64,000 nucleotides of DNA, taken from Aedoeadaptatus nemausensis. GTDB lineage: Bacteria > Bacillota > Clostridia > Tissierellales > Peptoniphilaceae. The notes under the pieces are model-generated. The model made no database searches. It was not told the origin of the DNA and saw nothing but the letters and a program-made list of their open reading frames with translations. Location of the stretch: contig NZ_CAIJCS010000014.1 in the NCBI RefSeq assembly GCF_903819165.1, positions 366,871 through 430,870 on the forward strand. Direction: 5' to 3'. A program made the position numbers and the translations under genes. Shown in pieces: positions 1 through 7,803 of this stretch. Each line of letters opens with the position of its first letter. Position 1 is the stretch's first letter.

Positions 1-589
1 CGATAGGTACCCCTGCCGCCACGCGCTTCGGCGTCTTGGCGTTTTTAAAGGTAGTGACGCCGCCTAGTGAGATGATGCACCCGAGGGCCACAAAGCGCTC
101 CATCATTTCGTAAGAATAGGAAAAACAGTGAATTAAAATGGGATAATTCGGATGTTGCTCCAGAAAGTTCGCCACAATGTCGTAGGTTTCTTCCGCCGCA
201 TCTCTGGAGTGAATCACGATGGGAAGATCGACTTTTACGGCGAGGTCCATTTGTTTTAAAAAGACCTCCCTCTGTACTTCTCGCGGGGAATTTTCGTAGT
301 AATAATCTAATCCGATTTCGCCCAGAGCCACGACTTTTTCCTTTTTAGAAAGGTCGACAAGCTCTTTTTCCACTTCCTCATTGTAGCCGTCCGCTTCCTG
401 AGGATGCACGCCGACAACGGCAAAAAGACCTTCGTTCTTTTCGGCAAGATCCACGACCTTGCGACTCGTCTCTATATCGCTGCCCACATTGACGACAGCA
501 TCGAGGCCGTCGTCTTTCATGCGGGCTATTATCGCTTCACGATCCTCATCGAATGCTTCATTTTCCAAATGAGAGTGAGCGTCTATCAT
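1..589 (-). CDS. tatD: TatD family metal-dependent hydrolase, 3' part beyond window
   Basis: The frame starts at an ATG at 589, preceded by an AGGAGG site that follows directly on the metG stop codon, and runs off the left edge, so about 196 codons are visible and the C-terminus is missing. The N-terminus has the metal-binding HxH of the family (MIDAHSH, residues 1-7). Further on come the segments GVHP, GEIGLDYY and PIVIHSRDA, all typical of TatD. The family acts as a Mg-dependent 3'-5' exonuclease or phosphoesterase in the cytoplasm. The order metG then tatD is common in Firmicutes (often followed by rnmV and ksgA), and the tight spacing suggests co-transcription. Sure of the family; the exact substrate is unknown. 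Confidence 0.93.
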   Translation of the reverse strand, partial: MIDAHSHLENEAFDEDREAIIARMKDDGLDAVVNVGSDIETSRKVVDLAEKNEGLFAVVGVHPQEADGYNEEVEKELVDLSKKEKVVALGEIGLDYYYENSPREVQREVFLKQMDLAVKVDLPIVIHSRDAAEETYDIVANFLEQHPNYPILIHCFSYSYEMMERFVALGCIISLGGVTTFKNAKTPKRVAAGVPI

Positions 590-597
590 ATATCCTC

Positions 598-2547
598 CTA
601 GCTAATGCTTGCGCCGGAAGCTAATTCTTCCATGGTGGTCGCAAGGGAAAGTTTACCGTTCTCGTCTTCCGCCGCAAGGAGCATCCCTTCGGAAAGGACG
701 CCGCGAAGTTTAGTGGGCTTCAAATTGGCGAGGACGAGAATTTGCTTTCCTTCCAAATCTTCTTTCGTGTAATTTTCTTTAATACTCGAGCAGATGACAC
801 GCTTTTCCGTTCCCATTTTTATGTTCAGCACATAGAGTCGATCGGCATTGGGATGATCTTCTACCGATTCGATGGTAGCGAGGCGAATGTCCAGCTTGTC
901 GAAATCATCGATGGTAATTTCCGGTTTAAGCTCGAGCTTTTCCTCTTCTTGAGCTTCCGAGCTGCGGCTTGCAATCAAGGCTTCGGTGGCTTCCCAAAGG
1001 CGTTCGGTTTCTTTTTCGATGTCCAGACGGGGGAAGATAATTTGTTTTTCCCCTACGTGGTGGCCCGATCCTAATAGACCCCATTTTTTAGCGTCTTCCG
1101 CTTTAAATTCTTTCGATGCACCGATTTGCTCAGCGATGGAAAGGGCGGTATTTTCCATAAAGAAGGAAAGTAAAATGGAGACGATGCGAAGGGATTCGGC
1201 GAGATTGTAAAGTACGGTGTTAAGGCGTTCTTTGTCTTCCTCTCCCCCTTTGGCGAGAACCCAAGGTTCGTTTTCGTCTACGTATTTATTGGAACGGCGG
1301 ATGAGCGTCCAAATAGCTTGAAGGGCCGTGGAGAATTGGTAGCCTTCCATTTCTTTTTCCACATCGTCCCAAATGCTCGTCGCCAATGCCATTAACTCTT
1401 TGTCGATGGCAGTTTCCGTCTTGGCTTCGGGAATAATCCCGTCATTGTACTTTTCGATCATGGAGACGGTACGGGAAACGAGATTTCCCAGGTCGTTTGC
1501 GAGATCCGAGTTTAAACGTTTCATAAAGCTCGTAACATTGAAACTTCCGTCGTGGCCGAAGGAAAATTCTCTGAGTAAGAAGTATTTTAAGGCATCGACG
1601 CCGTAGAGCTCGATAATGGGCTCGGGATAGATCACATTGCCTTTGGATTTGCTCATTTTATCATTGTCGAATAAAATCCAGCCGTGACCGAAGATTTGTT
1701 TCGGCAGGGGCATATCCAGGGCCATGAGCATGGCGGGCCAGATAATGGTGTGGAAGCGCATAATTTCCTTGCCTACGAAATGAACGTCGGCAGGCCAATA
1801 GCTGTTGAATTTATCCATATCCGTGCCGTAACCGGCGCCGGTTAAGTAGCAAGAAAGGGCGTCGATCCAAACGTATATGACGTGTTCCGGGTCGAAGGGC
1901 ACGGGAACGCCCCAATCGAAGGATGATCGGGTAACTGAAAGATCGTCCAAACCGTCTTTTAAGAAGGAGTTAATCATTTCACTCTTGCGATAAGCCGGTT
2001 GAATAAATTCCGGATGATCTTCATAATATTGAAGGAGTTTATCCCGATATTTGGAAAGGCGGAAGAAATAACTTTCTTCATGTTGCAAGTGGGTTTCCCT
2101 ACCGCAGTCGGGACAGAGATGTCCTTCGTCTAATTGAGATTCCGCCCAGAAAGATTCGCAGGGTGTGCAGTAGTAGCCTTCGTATTCGCCTTTATAGATT
2201 TCGCCTTTATCGTAAAGCTTTTGGAAAAGTTCCTTAACATTTTTTTCGTGAACTTTATCCGTAGAGCGCACAAAGGAATCGTAACGAATATCCATGGTTT
2301 CCCAAAGAGCTTTCGTATCGTCTACGATTTTGTCGATGTATTCCAGCGGCTTTTTGCCTTCCTCGGCGGCCTTGTCTTGGATTTTTTGGCCGTGTTCATC
2401 GGTGCCGGTGGTAAATAAAACATTGTATCCTTGCAATGTTTTATAACGCTTAACGGCGTCTACGGCTACGGTGCAATAGGTGTGGCCGATATGGAGATTA
2501 CCGCTCGGGTAATAAATCGGCGTTGTGATGTAAAAATTTTTTGACAT
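598..2547 (-). CDS. metG: methionine--tRNA ligase
   Basis: Class I aminoacyl-tRNA synthetase of 649 residues that charges tRNA-Met with methionine. The HIGH motif is at residues 19-22, the KMSKS loop (DKMSKSKGN) lies near residue 300, and a zinc-knuckle pattern CTPC ... CPDC lies near residues 127-148. From about residue 547 to the end there is a tRNA-binding (EMAP/Trbp111-like) domain, with segments such as DIRLATIESVEDHPNADRL, which gives the long dimeric form seen in Bacillus. The gene heads a run with tatD immediately downstream. Its promoter lies in the divergent intergenic region and no T-box is visible there. Identification is secure. Confidence 0.97.
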   Translation of the reverse strand: MSKNFYITTPIYYPSGNLHIGHTYCTVAVDAVKRYKTLQGYNVLFTTGTDEHGQKIQDKAAEEGKKPLEYIDKIVDDTKALWETMDIRYDSFVRSTDKVHEKNVKELFQKLYDKGEIYKGEYEGYYCTPCESFWAESQLDEGHLCPDCGRETHLQHEESYFFRLSKYRDKLLQYYEDHPEFIQPAYRKSEMINSFLKDGLDDLSVTRSSFDWGVPVPFDPEHVIYVWIDALSCYLTGAGYGTDMDKFNSYWPADVHFVGKEIMRFHTIIWPAMLMALDMPLPKQIFGHGWILFDNDKMSKSKGNVIYPEPIIELYGVDALKYFLLREFSFGHDGSFNVTSFMKRLNSDLANDLGNLVSRTVSMIEKYNDGIIPEAKTETAIDKELMALATSIWDDVEKEMEGYQFSTALQAIWTLIRRSNKYVDENEPWVLAKGGEEDKERLNTVLYNLAESLRIVSILLSFFMENTALSIAEQIGASKEFKAEDAKKWGLLGSGHHVGEKQIIFPRLDIEKETERLWEATEALIASRSSEAQEEEKLELKPEITIDDFDKLDIRLATIESVEDHPNADRLYVLNIKMGTEKRVICSSIKENYTKEDLEGKQILVLANLKPTKLRGVLSEGMLLAAEDENGKLSLATTMEELASGASIS

Positions 2548-2614
2548 GTATGCCTCCTCGCATATAGATGATATGCCCGGTCATATAGGATGACCATTGT
2601 CATTACTTCTGTAT

Positions 2615-2643
2615 ATTATACTATCACCCTCTCCCTGACGCAA
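2615..2643 (-). promoter_or_regulatory. metG promoter (sigma-A type)
   Basis: Read on the minus strand there is a TTGCGT -35 box (2638-2643), a 17-base spacer and a perfect TATAAT -10 box (2615-2620), about 70 bases before the metG start. Its -35 box overlaps that of the divergent promoter of the pentapeptide gene. Confidence 0.65.
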
Positions 2644-2663
2644 TGAATGGCCCGTGGTATACT
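2635..2663 (+). promoter_or_regulatory. promoter of the pentapeptide-repeat gene
   Basis: A CTGACG -35-like box (2635-2640), a 17-base spacer and TATACT (2658-2663) lie 21 bases before the start at 2684, with an AAGGGGG ribosome site at 2670-2676. The -35 is weak and shares bases with the metG -35 on the other strand. Confidence 0.5.
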
Positions 2664-2683
2664 TAGTTTAAGGGGGAATCATA

Positions 2684-3292
2684 ATGGCAACTCAAGAAAA
2701 AATTTATATCGATCAAAATTTAAAGGGAGCGGATTTTTGCAATATGGATCTTTCCGGCGCCGACTTTTCCGGAAGCGATCTTTCCCACGCTTGGTTCGAT
2801 CACGCCATTCTTCGAGGAGCGAATTTTAAAGGGGCCACTTTACAGGAGGCGAATTTCAGAAACGCCGATTTAACGGGAGCCGATCTTTCCGGCGCCTATC
2901 TCTTCGGCGCGGTGATGGAGGAATCTATTTTAGACGATGTGATCACCGACGAGGACACGAAATTTTTCAGACTCCACTGCCCGGAAGAAGGGGCCTTTAT
3001 CGGCTATAAGAGATGTTATAATCACAGGCTCGTCACCCTCTACATCCCGGAAGATGCGGTCCGCACCTCCGCCACGATGAACTCCTGCCGCTGCGACAAA
3101 GCTTATGTAGTATCCATTACAGATTTCGAAGGCAAGGAACATTTCAGCGATGCGGTGAGCCTCATCGACGAGGATTTCATCTACAAGCCACACACCATGA
3201 TGTATGCAGGCAATTTCAATCCCGATCGCTGGCGAGATTCCACCGGCGGCATTCATTTCTGGATGACAAAGGAAGAGGCCTTCGCCTATTAA
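2684..3292 (+). CDS. pentapeptide-repeat protein with a C-terminal domain of unknown function
   Basis: A 202-residue protein. Residues about 10-85 are pentapeptide repeats of the A(D/N)LxG/F type (for example LKGADF, LSGADF, LRGANF, LTGADL), which fold as a right-handed quadrilateral beta helix. After residue 95 the repeats stop and a separate domain begins. It is rich in aromatic residues and in segments like YKRC, CRCDKAYVVSI and GGIHFWMTKEEAFAY. This second half resembles domains seen in phage and bacterial pentapeptide proteins, but I cannot assign it a function. No signal peptide is visible, so it is probably cytoplasmic. It stands alone, divergent from metG and closed by a terminator, so context says little about its role. 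Confidence 0.8.
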   Translation: MATQEKIYIDQNLKGADFCNMDLSGADFSGSDLSHAWFDHAILRGANFKGATLQEANFRNADLTGADLSGAYLFGAVMEESILDDVITDEDTKFFRLHCPEEGAFIGYKRCYNHRLVTLYIPEDAVRTSATMNSCRCDKAYVVSITDFEGKEHFSDAVSLIDEDFIYKPHTMMYAGNFNPDRWRDSTGGIHFWMTKEEAFAY

Positions 3293-3295
3293 CAT

Positions 3296-3324
3296 TAAAA
3301 AATTCCGCTGATAGCGGAACTTTT
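3296..3324. terminator. probable bidirectional terminator
   Basis: A 7-bp stem (TTCCGCT/AGCGGAA, 3303-3309 and 3313-3319) is flanked by an A run on the left and CTTTT on the right. It can therefore end transcripts from both the pentapeptide gene and the convergent YitT-type gene. Confidence 0.6.
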
Positions 3325-3331
3325 CTCAATA

Positions 3332-3383
3332 AACTAAGAATAGCGACATAAAAGTTTGTGCTTTCATGTCGCTATTCTTAGTT
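3332..3383. repeat. long perfect inverted repeat between convergent genes
   Basis: Arms of 18 bases (3332-3349 and 3366-3383) are perfectly complementary, and after one mismatch a further 4 bp pair (AAAG/CTTT), leaving a TTTGTG loop. It sits between two convergent genes, next to a smaller terminator hairpin. A second bidirectional terminator is the simplest reading, but neither side has a strong T run. Remains of a small mobile repeat are possible. Confidence 0.7.
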
Positions 3384-3390
3384 AAGATTG

Positions 3391-4047
3391 TTATGCACTT
3401 TTTTCTATGGTGCCTTGGCTCACTTGCCATGCGGGCTTCTTCATCTTAAGCTCGAATTGTCCGATCAAATAAGACGATACGATGGTCGTCATAAAGGAAA
3501 AGATCAGACGGCTCGGCGCAATATAAGTTAATGAAAGCCCGAGAACGACAAAATCCGTAAACAGATAGGCGCGGGATATGGGCCATTTCAATTTTTTCGA
3601 AATAACCATGGCGAGGGCATCGTCTCCCCCGGCGCATCCCCCTGCCGTTACGGCAATTCCGCAGCCGCAGCCGATAAAAATACCGCCTGCAATGGCCGCT
3701 AAAAAGGGTGCATCGTAAAAGTTCGGCAAGACCGGACCCATGCGATTGAAAACCCAGTAGAGTACGGCAAAGGATATGGTCGCAACGCCGGATTTTTTCA
3801 GGAATCGCTTCCCGAGCATAGAAAATCCGAGAGCGTAACACAAGCCGTCGAGTACGGGAGATGCGTAGGCGAGGTTTACGCCGAATACTTTTTTAAGTAA
3901 AAGGCCTAGACCCAATACGCCGCCCTCCGTGATTCTCGAGGGTTCGTGAATATTGATCACGCCGAAGGCCATAATGGCACAACCCAATACAATCTTGAAA
4001 AACTCTTCTTTTGTCATCTCTAAACGTCTCAGCATATGACTGAGCAT
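3391..4047 (-). CDS. YitT family membrane protein
   Basis: A 218-residue integral membrane protein with about five hydrophobic segments. It carries the family's glycine-rich features GGVLGLGLLL and IFIGCGCGIAVTAGGCAGGDD. It lacks the C-terminal DUF2179 domain found in many longer YitT proteins, since it ends after a short charged tail. The substrate is unknown; the fold resembles small-molecule transporters. The ATG at 4047 has a TAGGAG ribosome site six bases upstream. The gene has its own promoter and a structured leader of about 250 bases whose last hairpin can hide that ribosome site, so a signal-responsive switch is likely. Confidence 0.85.
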   Translation of the reverse strand: MLSHMLRRLEMTKEEFFKIVLGCAIMAFGVINIHEPSRITEGGVLGLGLLLKKVFGVNLAYASPVLDGLCYALGFSMLGKRFLKKSGVATISFAVLYWVFNRMGPVLPNFYDAPFLAAIAGGIFIGCGCGIAVTAGGCAGGDDALAMVISKKLKWPISRAYLFTDFVVLGLSLTYIAPSRLIFSFMTTIVSSYLIGQFELKMKKPAWQVSQGTIEKSA

Positions 4048-4054
4048 GATTTCA

Positions 4055-4300
4055 CTCCTAATCGGCGATTAGGGAACCAAAAAAAGACTGCCGTCTTAGG
4101 TTCTCCTAACTTCGCAATCTTCGGATGGTGTCGATGCTTTTTGTTTAGATGATTTTTTCTTATAAAAACTCTGAGCCAACAAATATGCTTAACGGCTCGA
4201 GATGTCCCACATCAGGCACTCCTCGAACACTCATCGCATACTCTGCATCAGATAAAAACTACCGATGAACGGTAACCACCGTATAAAACAGTTCTAACAC
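4055..4300 (-). promoter_or_regulatory. structured 5' leader of the YitT-type gene, riboswitch-like, class not recognised
   Basis: On the minus strand the segment 4069-4078 can pair in two exclusive ways. One is with the upstream segment 4099-4109 (10 bp with one bulged base, enclosing a short hairpin and a U run). The other is with the downstream segment 4057-4064, an 8-bp palindrome that covers the ribosome binding site. The segment 4096-4109 can also fold on itself (TTAGG/CCTAA), which would release 4069-4078 to close the ribosome site. Further upstream there are paired elements such as GATGT/ACATC and GAGCC/GGCTC. I compared it by eye with the T-box, lysine, SAM, TPP, cobalamin, M-box, manganese and purine classes and found no match. 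Confidence 0.55.
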
Positions 4301-4304
4301 GAAT

Positions 4305-4333
4305 ACTATATCACAGTTTGTTTATTTATTCAA
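4305..4333 (-). promoter_or_regulatory. promoter of the YitT-type gene
   Basis: TTGAAT (4328-4333), a 17-base spacer and TATAGT (4305-4310) on the minus strand. The -35 box lies inside the last codons of the upstream cysteine desulfurase gene. Transcription from here would give a leader of roughly 250 bases. Confidence 0.7.
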
Positions 4334-5432
4334 TTGTTTTTAAGACTTCAAGCACAGTTTTTATTTCGTCTTCCGTGTTGAAGTAAGAGGTGGACAAACG
4401 GCAGATGCCCGTTTCTTTTGTGTGGAGGAATTCGTGTAGCAAGGGCGCACAGTGGTATCCCGGGCGACTGGCAATGCCTTCCTCTTCTAATAAAAGGGAA
4501 AGTTCCTGAGAGCTCATGCCTTCTTTTAAAATACCGACGCAGCTCGTTCCCTTTTCCTTGGGATAAAAAATTTTATATTCCTCAAGCTCTCTCAAGCCTT
4601 TTAGGAGCCGTTCGAAAATATGGTTTTTCTTTTCGAAGTAATCTTCCCCCATGACAAATTCCGCACCGGCGGCGAGTCCTGCAAAGCCGTGAACATTGGC
4701 AGTTCCCGCCTCCCAAAGGACGGGTTTTTCATCGGGCATTTTATGATTGAAACTTTCGATACCGCTTCCCCCCACTTTAATGGGCGCCGGGTGCACATCT
4801 TTACCGTAGAAAAATCCGCCGGTACCCATAGGGCCGTAAAGGGATTTATGGCCGGCAAAGCAATAGATTAATTTATCCGTAGGGCTCTCGGAGAGGTCGA
4901 CGGGTACTTGCCCGAGTCCTTGAGCGCCGTCGATAATGACATAGAGATCGTGGGCCGACGCAAAATCCAAAACGGCGTCGATATCGGTGACGCTTCCCAC
5001 TACATTGGATGCGTGAGTAATGACGACGGCCTTCGTGTTGGGCTTCAATGTTTTATCGAGCAAACTTACATCCGGCGCGAGATTCTCATCCAGAGGTAGA
5101 AAATCCAGCTCGCACCCGGTGGCATAAAGGGGTCTTAAAACGGAATTATGTTCGGCGACGGATGTAATGACGTGATCGCCTTTCTTAATAAGTCCGTGAA
5201 TCGCCACATTTAAACTTTCCGTTACGCCACTGGTCAAGGCGATGGAATCATCCGTTCCCAAAAGTTTCGCCATGTTTTTTCTGGTCTTTCGCAGTGCCCG
5301 GTAAGAGTTTTGGGCCCAAGCGTGGCTTCCCCTGCCGGGATTGCCGTAACCTTCTGTCATGGCGCGGTATACGGCATCGGCTACTGACTTCGGTTTAATG
5401 GCCGTCGTGGCGCCGTTATCTAAATAGATCAT
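4326..5432 (-). CDS. cysteine desulfurase family PLP enzyme (class V aminotransferase)
   Basis: A 368-residue PLP enzyme that would take sulfur (or selenium) from cysteine (or selenocysteine). It has the family start YLDNGATT, the PLP lysine in CFAGHKSLYGP (K196), and a candidate persulfide cysteine in RPGYHCAPLLHE (C328). The layout fits the subfamily found beside DUF3343 proteins (TIGR01977-like) better than housekeeping IscS/SufS. The DUF3343 gene lies directly upstream with a 4-base ATGA overlap, so the two are surely co-translated. This supports passing sulfur or selenium to that small carrier. No selD, yedF or iscU is nearby. The general class is sure; the choice between sulfur and selenium is open. 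Confidence 0.9.
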   Translation of the reverse strand: MIYLDNGATTAIKPKSVADAVYRAMTEGYGNPGRGSHAWAQNSYRALRKTRKNMAKLLGTDDSIALTSGVTESLNVAIHGLIKKGDHVITSVAEHNSVLRPLYATGCELDFLPLDENLAPDVSLLDKTLKPNTKAVVITHASNVVGSVTDIDAVLDFASAHDLYVIIDGAQGLGQVPVDLSESPTDKLIYCFAGHKSLYGPMGTGGFFYGKDVHPAPIKVGGSGIESFNHKMPDEKPVLWEAGTANVHGFAGLAAGAEFVMGEDYFEKKNHIFERLLKGLRELEEYKIFYPKEKGTSCVGILKEGMSSQELSLLLEEEGIASRPGYHCAPLLHEFLHTKETGICRLSTSYFNTEDEIKTVLEVLKTIE

Positions 5433-5677
5433 AGTGCTTCCACCTTTCGTTTTCCGCCTTCTCTTTCGTAGGAAAAGACGCCGTTATAGGGATGGCCGCC
5501 ATCGTCCAAGCGCTTCACGGCCTCTTCCACATCGTCTATATCTCCCATAAGGGCCAGACCGCAAGATTCGCGGATTTCGGGCAAAAGCGGGATGACACGC
5601 GTACCCAAATCCTCCGTGGCATCCAAAGCGTCGTAAACCTGATCCTGATTGTCAAAGGCAATTACAAAACGTTTCAT
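5429..5677 (-). CDS. DUF3343 putative S/Se carrier protein
   Basis: A small 82-residue soluble protein that matches DUF3343 in size and pattern. The start KRFVIAFDNQDQVYDALDATE reads as a beta-alpha ferredoxin-like fold, and the single conserved cysteine lies in RESCGLAL (C39). Members are thought to receive sulfur or selenium from the partner desulfurase; this is family knowledge plus context, not shown here. It overlaps the desulfurase gene by four bases and follows tex by nine bases, so all three may lie in one transcript. Confidence 0.85.
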   Translation of the reverse strand: MKRFVIAFDNQDQVYDALDATEDLGTRVIPLLPEIRESCGLALMGDIDDVEEAVKRLDDGGHPYNGVFSYEREGGKRKVEAL

Positions 5678-5686
5678 CGCTCCTCC

Positions 5687-7759
5687 TTAAGAATGTTTCG
5701 GCGCATAATCGATGGAGATACGTCCCCGTTCTTTATCCACCTCAAGAATCTGTACTTTTAGGCGATCGCCTACTTTCAGCTTATTATAAATACTACCCTG
5801 TCCGCGCTTTAATATTCTTGAAACATGAAGTAGTCCCTCTTTTTTTACGCCGATATCTACGAAGGCGCCGAAGTCCACAACATTGGTGACTACGCCGTCC
5901 AGCTCCAATCCCGGGGTCAATTCTTCCATGGTGAGGGCCGTGCGGCGAAGACCGACATCGTCGCTGCCGCCGCGTATATCCCTGCCCGGTTTTTTGAGCT
6001 CGTTGCGAATGTCTTCCACCGTGTAGTTTCCCGCTTCTTCCAATTGCTTTCGCTCTTCCTCGTTGAGCTCGCCTTCCCGCATAATAAGTTCGGCGATGGG
6101 ATAGGATTCCGGATGAACGCCGGTTTGATCCAGTACATTATCACCGCTTGCAATGCGCAAAAAGCCCGCCGATTGTTTAAAGGCCTTTTCTCCGAGACCT
6201 TTTACTTTTTTAAATTGCTTGCGATCGGTAAAGGCGCCGTTTTCTTCTCGGTAACTTACGATATTTTTCGCTACATTGCTGGCGATACCGGATACGAAAG
6301 AAAGTAATGGTACGGAAGCGAGGTTGATATCCACTCCCACTTCGTTTACAGCACTTTCCACTACTCCTTCCAAACGATCGTCCAGAGCTTTTTTATTGAG
6401 ATCGTGTTGATATTGGCCGACGCCAATATGGCGTGGTTCGATTTTTACAAGCTCCGCTAAGGGATCCTGCAAGCGGCGTGCAATAGAAATAGCGCCTCTT
6501 ACGGTAACGTCGAGATCGGGGAATTCCTCGATACCCAGCTCCGATGCGGAATAGACACTGGCGCCGTCTTCATTCACGATGGCGTAGGATATATCTAAGT
6601 TCTTTTCTGCGATAAGTTCCGCTACGAATTGCTCGGTTTCGTAGCTGGCCGTGCCGCTCCCGATGGCGATAACTTCCACTCCGTATTTTTTTGCGAGATC
6701 CATAATGATCTTTTTCGCTTCTGCTATTTTTTGCATAGGCGGTACCGGATAGATGACACTGTTATCGAGGAACTTTCCGTTCTCATCCACTACTGCCACC
6801 TTACAACCCGTGCGATACCCCGGGTCGATACCGAGCACGACTTTGTGCCCCAGAGGCGGCAGGAGAAGGAGAGGCTTTAAGTTCGCCGCAAATACTTCGA
6901 TGGCCGATTCTTCCGCCTGTTCTTTTAAATCTCTCCGAAGTTCTCGTTCCAAGGAAGGGAACAGAAGGCGACTTAAGGCGTCTCTTGCGATAGTTTCCAT
7001 CATTTCCCGCTTATCTTTCACCGGTTTTAAAATTTGGCACATCATGGAGACCAGGGTATCTTCGTCACATTCGATCTTTACTCTTAAGGCTCCCTCATTC
7101 TCTCCCCGATTGATGGCGAGGATATTGTGATTTTTTACATCCTTGAAGGGAGCGGAAAAAGTTTCGTACATGGCGTAATCGGGATTGGGTTCTTTCCCCA
7201 CTTCGGAAATTAATTTTCCACGGCGACGAATGTAACTTTTTAAAAGCCTTCTGACACCGGCATCGTTGGCCATTTCCTCCGCCACAATATCCGAAACGCC
7301 TTCCAAAATCTCTTCTTTCGGCAATCCTTCAAATGATTCGACGGATTGTAGAAATTCTTCCATGGTTCCCTCGCCCATAAAATTCTCCGCCAAGGGGCGA
7401 AGGCCTTTTTCTTCGGCAATGGTGGCGCGGGTGCGGCGCTTGGGCTTATAGGGGCGGTAAAGGTCTTCGAGAGTTTGCAGGTCGAGGGCGCCGTCGATTT
7501 CTTTTTTTAATTCGTCGGTTAATTTGCCCTGACCCTCGATGGTGTTTAAAACCGTTTGGCGACGCTCGTCGACTTTTTCCAGATCTGCTTTTCTGCTTTC
7601 CATTTTACGCAAGACTTCGTCTTGTAAATTGCCCGTCACTTCTTTTCGGTACCGCGCAATAAAGGGTACCGTATTACCTTCTTCCAAGAGTTTCAGAGTG
7701 GCCTCGATTTTATCCACCGGTGTATTGAATTCTTGGGATAAGATTTGCGCTATATTCAT
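5687..7759 (-). CDS. tex: Tex family RNA-binding transcription accessory protein
   Basis: A 690-residue cytoplasmic protein of the Tex/YhgF family. In order it has an N-terminal helical part with NTVPFIARYRKEVTGNL, a YqgF-like RNase H fold around VVLGIDPGYRTG (near residue 315), helix-hairpin-helix segments (FTDRKQFKKVKGLGEKAF) and a C-terminal S1 RNA-binding domain starting near VVTNVVDFGAFVDIGVK. It is slightly shorter than many homologues (about 715-770 residues), mainly at the C-terminal tail. It lies just upstream of the DUF3343-desulfurase pair and downstream of prfB, from which a strong terminator separates it. Confidence 0.95.
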   Translation of the reverse strand: MNIAQILSQEFNTPVDKIEATLKLLEEGNTVPFIARYRKEVTGNLQDEVLRKMESRKADLEKVDERRQTVLNTIEGQGKLTDELKKEIDGALDLQTLEDLYRPYKPKRRTRATIAEEKGLRPLAENFMGEGTMEEFLQSVESFEGLPKEEILEGVSDIVAEEMANDAGVRRLLKSYIRRRGKLISEVGKEPNPDYAMYETFSAPFKDVKNHNILAINRGENEGALRVKIECDEDTLVSMMCQILKPVKDKREMMETIARDALSRLLFPSLERELRRDLKEQAEESAIEVFAANLKPLLLLPPLGHKVVLGIDPGYRTGCKVAVVDENGKFLDNSVIYPVPPMQKIAEAKKIIMDLAKKYGVEVIAIGSGTASYETEQFVAELIAEKNLDISYAIVNEDGASVYSASELGIEEFPDLDVTVRGAISIARRLQDPLAELVKIEPRHIGVGQYQHDLNKKALDDRLEGVVESAVNEVGVDINLASVPLLSFVSGIASNVAKNIVSYREENGAFTDRKQFKKVKGLGEKAFKQSAGFLRIASGDNVLDQTGVHPESYPIAELIMREGELNEEERKQLEEAGNYTVEDIRNELKKPGRDIRGGSDDVGLRRTALTMEELTPGLELDGVVTNVVDFGAFVDIGVKKEGLLHVSRILKRGQGSIYNKLKVGDRLKVQILEVDKERGRISIDYAPKHS

Positions 7760-7773
7760 AAAGCCTCCATTCG

Positions 7774-7800
7774 AAAAAGGAGAGGTCTCCCTCTCCTTTT
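7774..7800 (-). terminator. rho-independent terminator of prfB
   Basis: A perfect 11-bp stem (AAAAGGAGAGG/CCTCTCCTTTT, 7775-7785 and 7790-7800) with a 4-base loop. On the minus strand it ends in a T run just after the prfB stop codon. Confidence 0.85.
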
Positions 7801-7803
7801 ACA

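Noticed and set aside
4261..4290. A T-box-like GGTGGTTACCG in the YitT leader (minus strand)
   Set aside because: It lies near the 5' end of the leader, lacks the full T-box core, and is not followed by an antiterminator-terminator pair at the right distance.
4100..4300. Possible 6S or SRP RNA in the YitT leader
   Set aside because: The SRP core motif and the long rod-like 6S fold are not visible, and the segment is linked to the gene by its ribosome-site hairpin.
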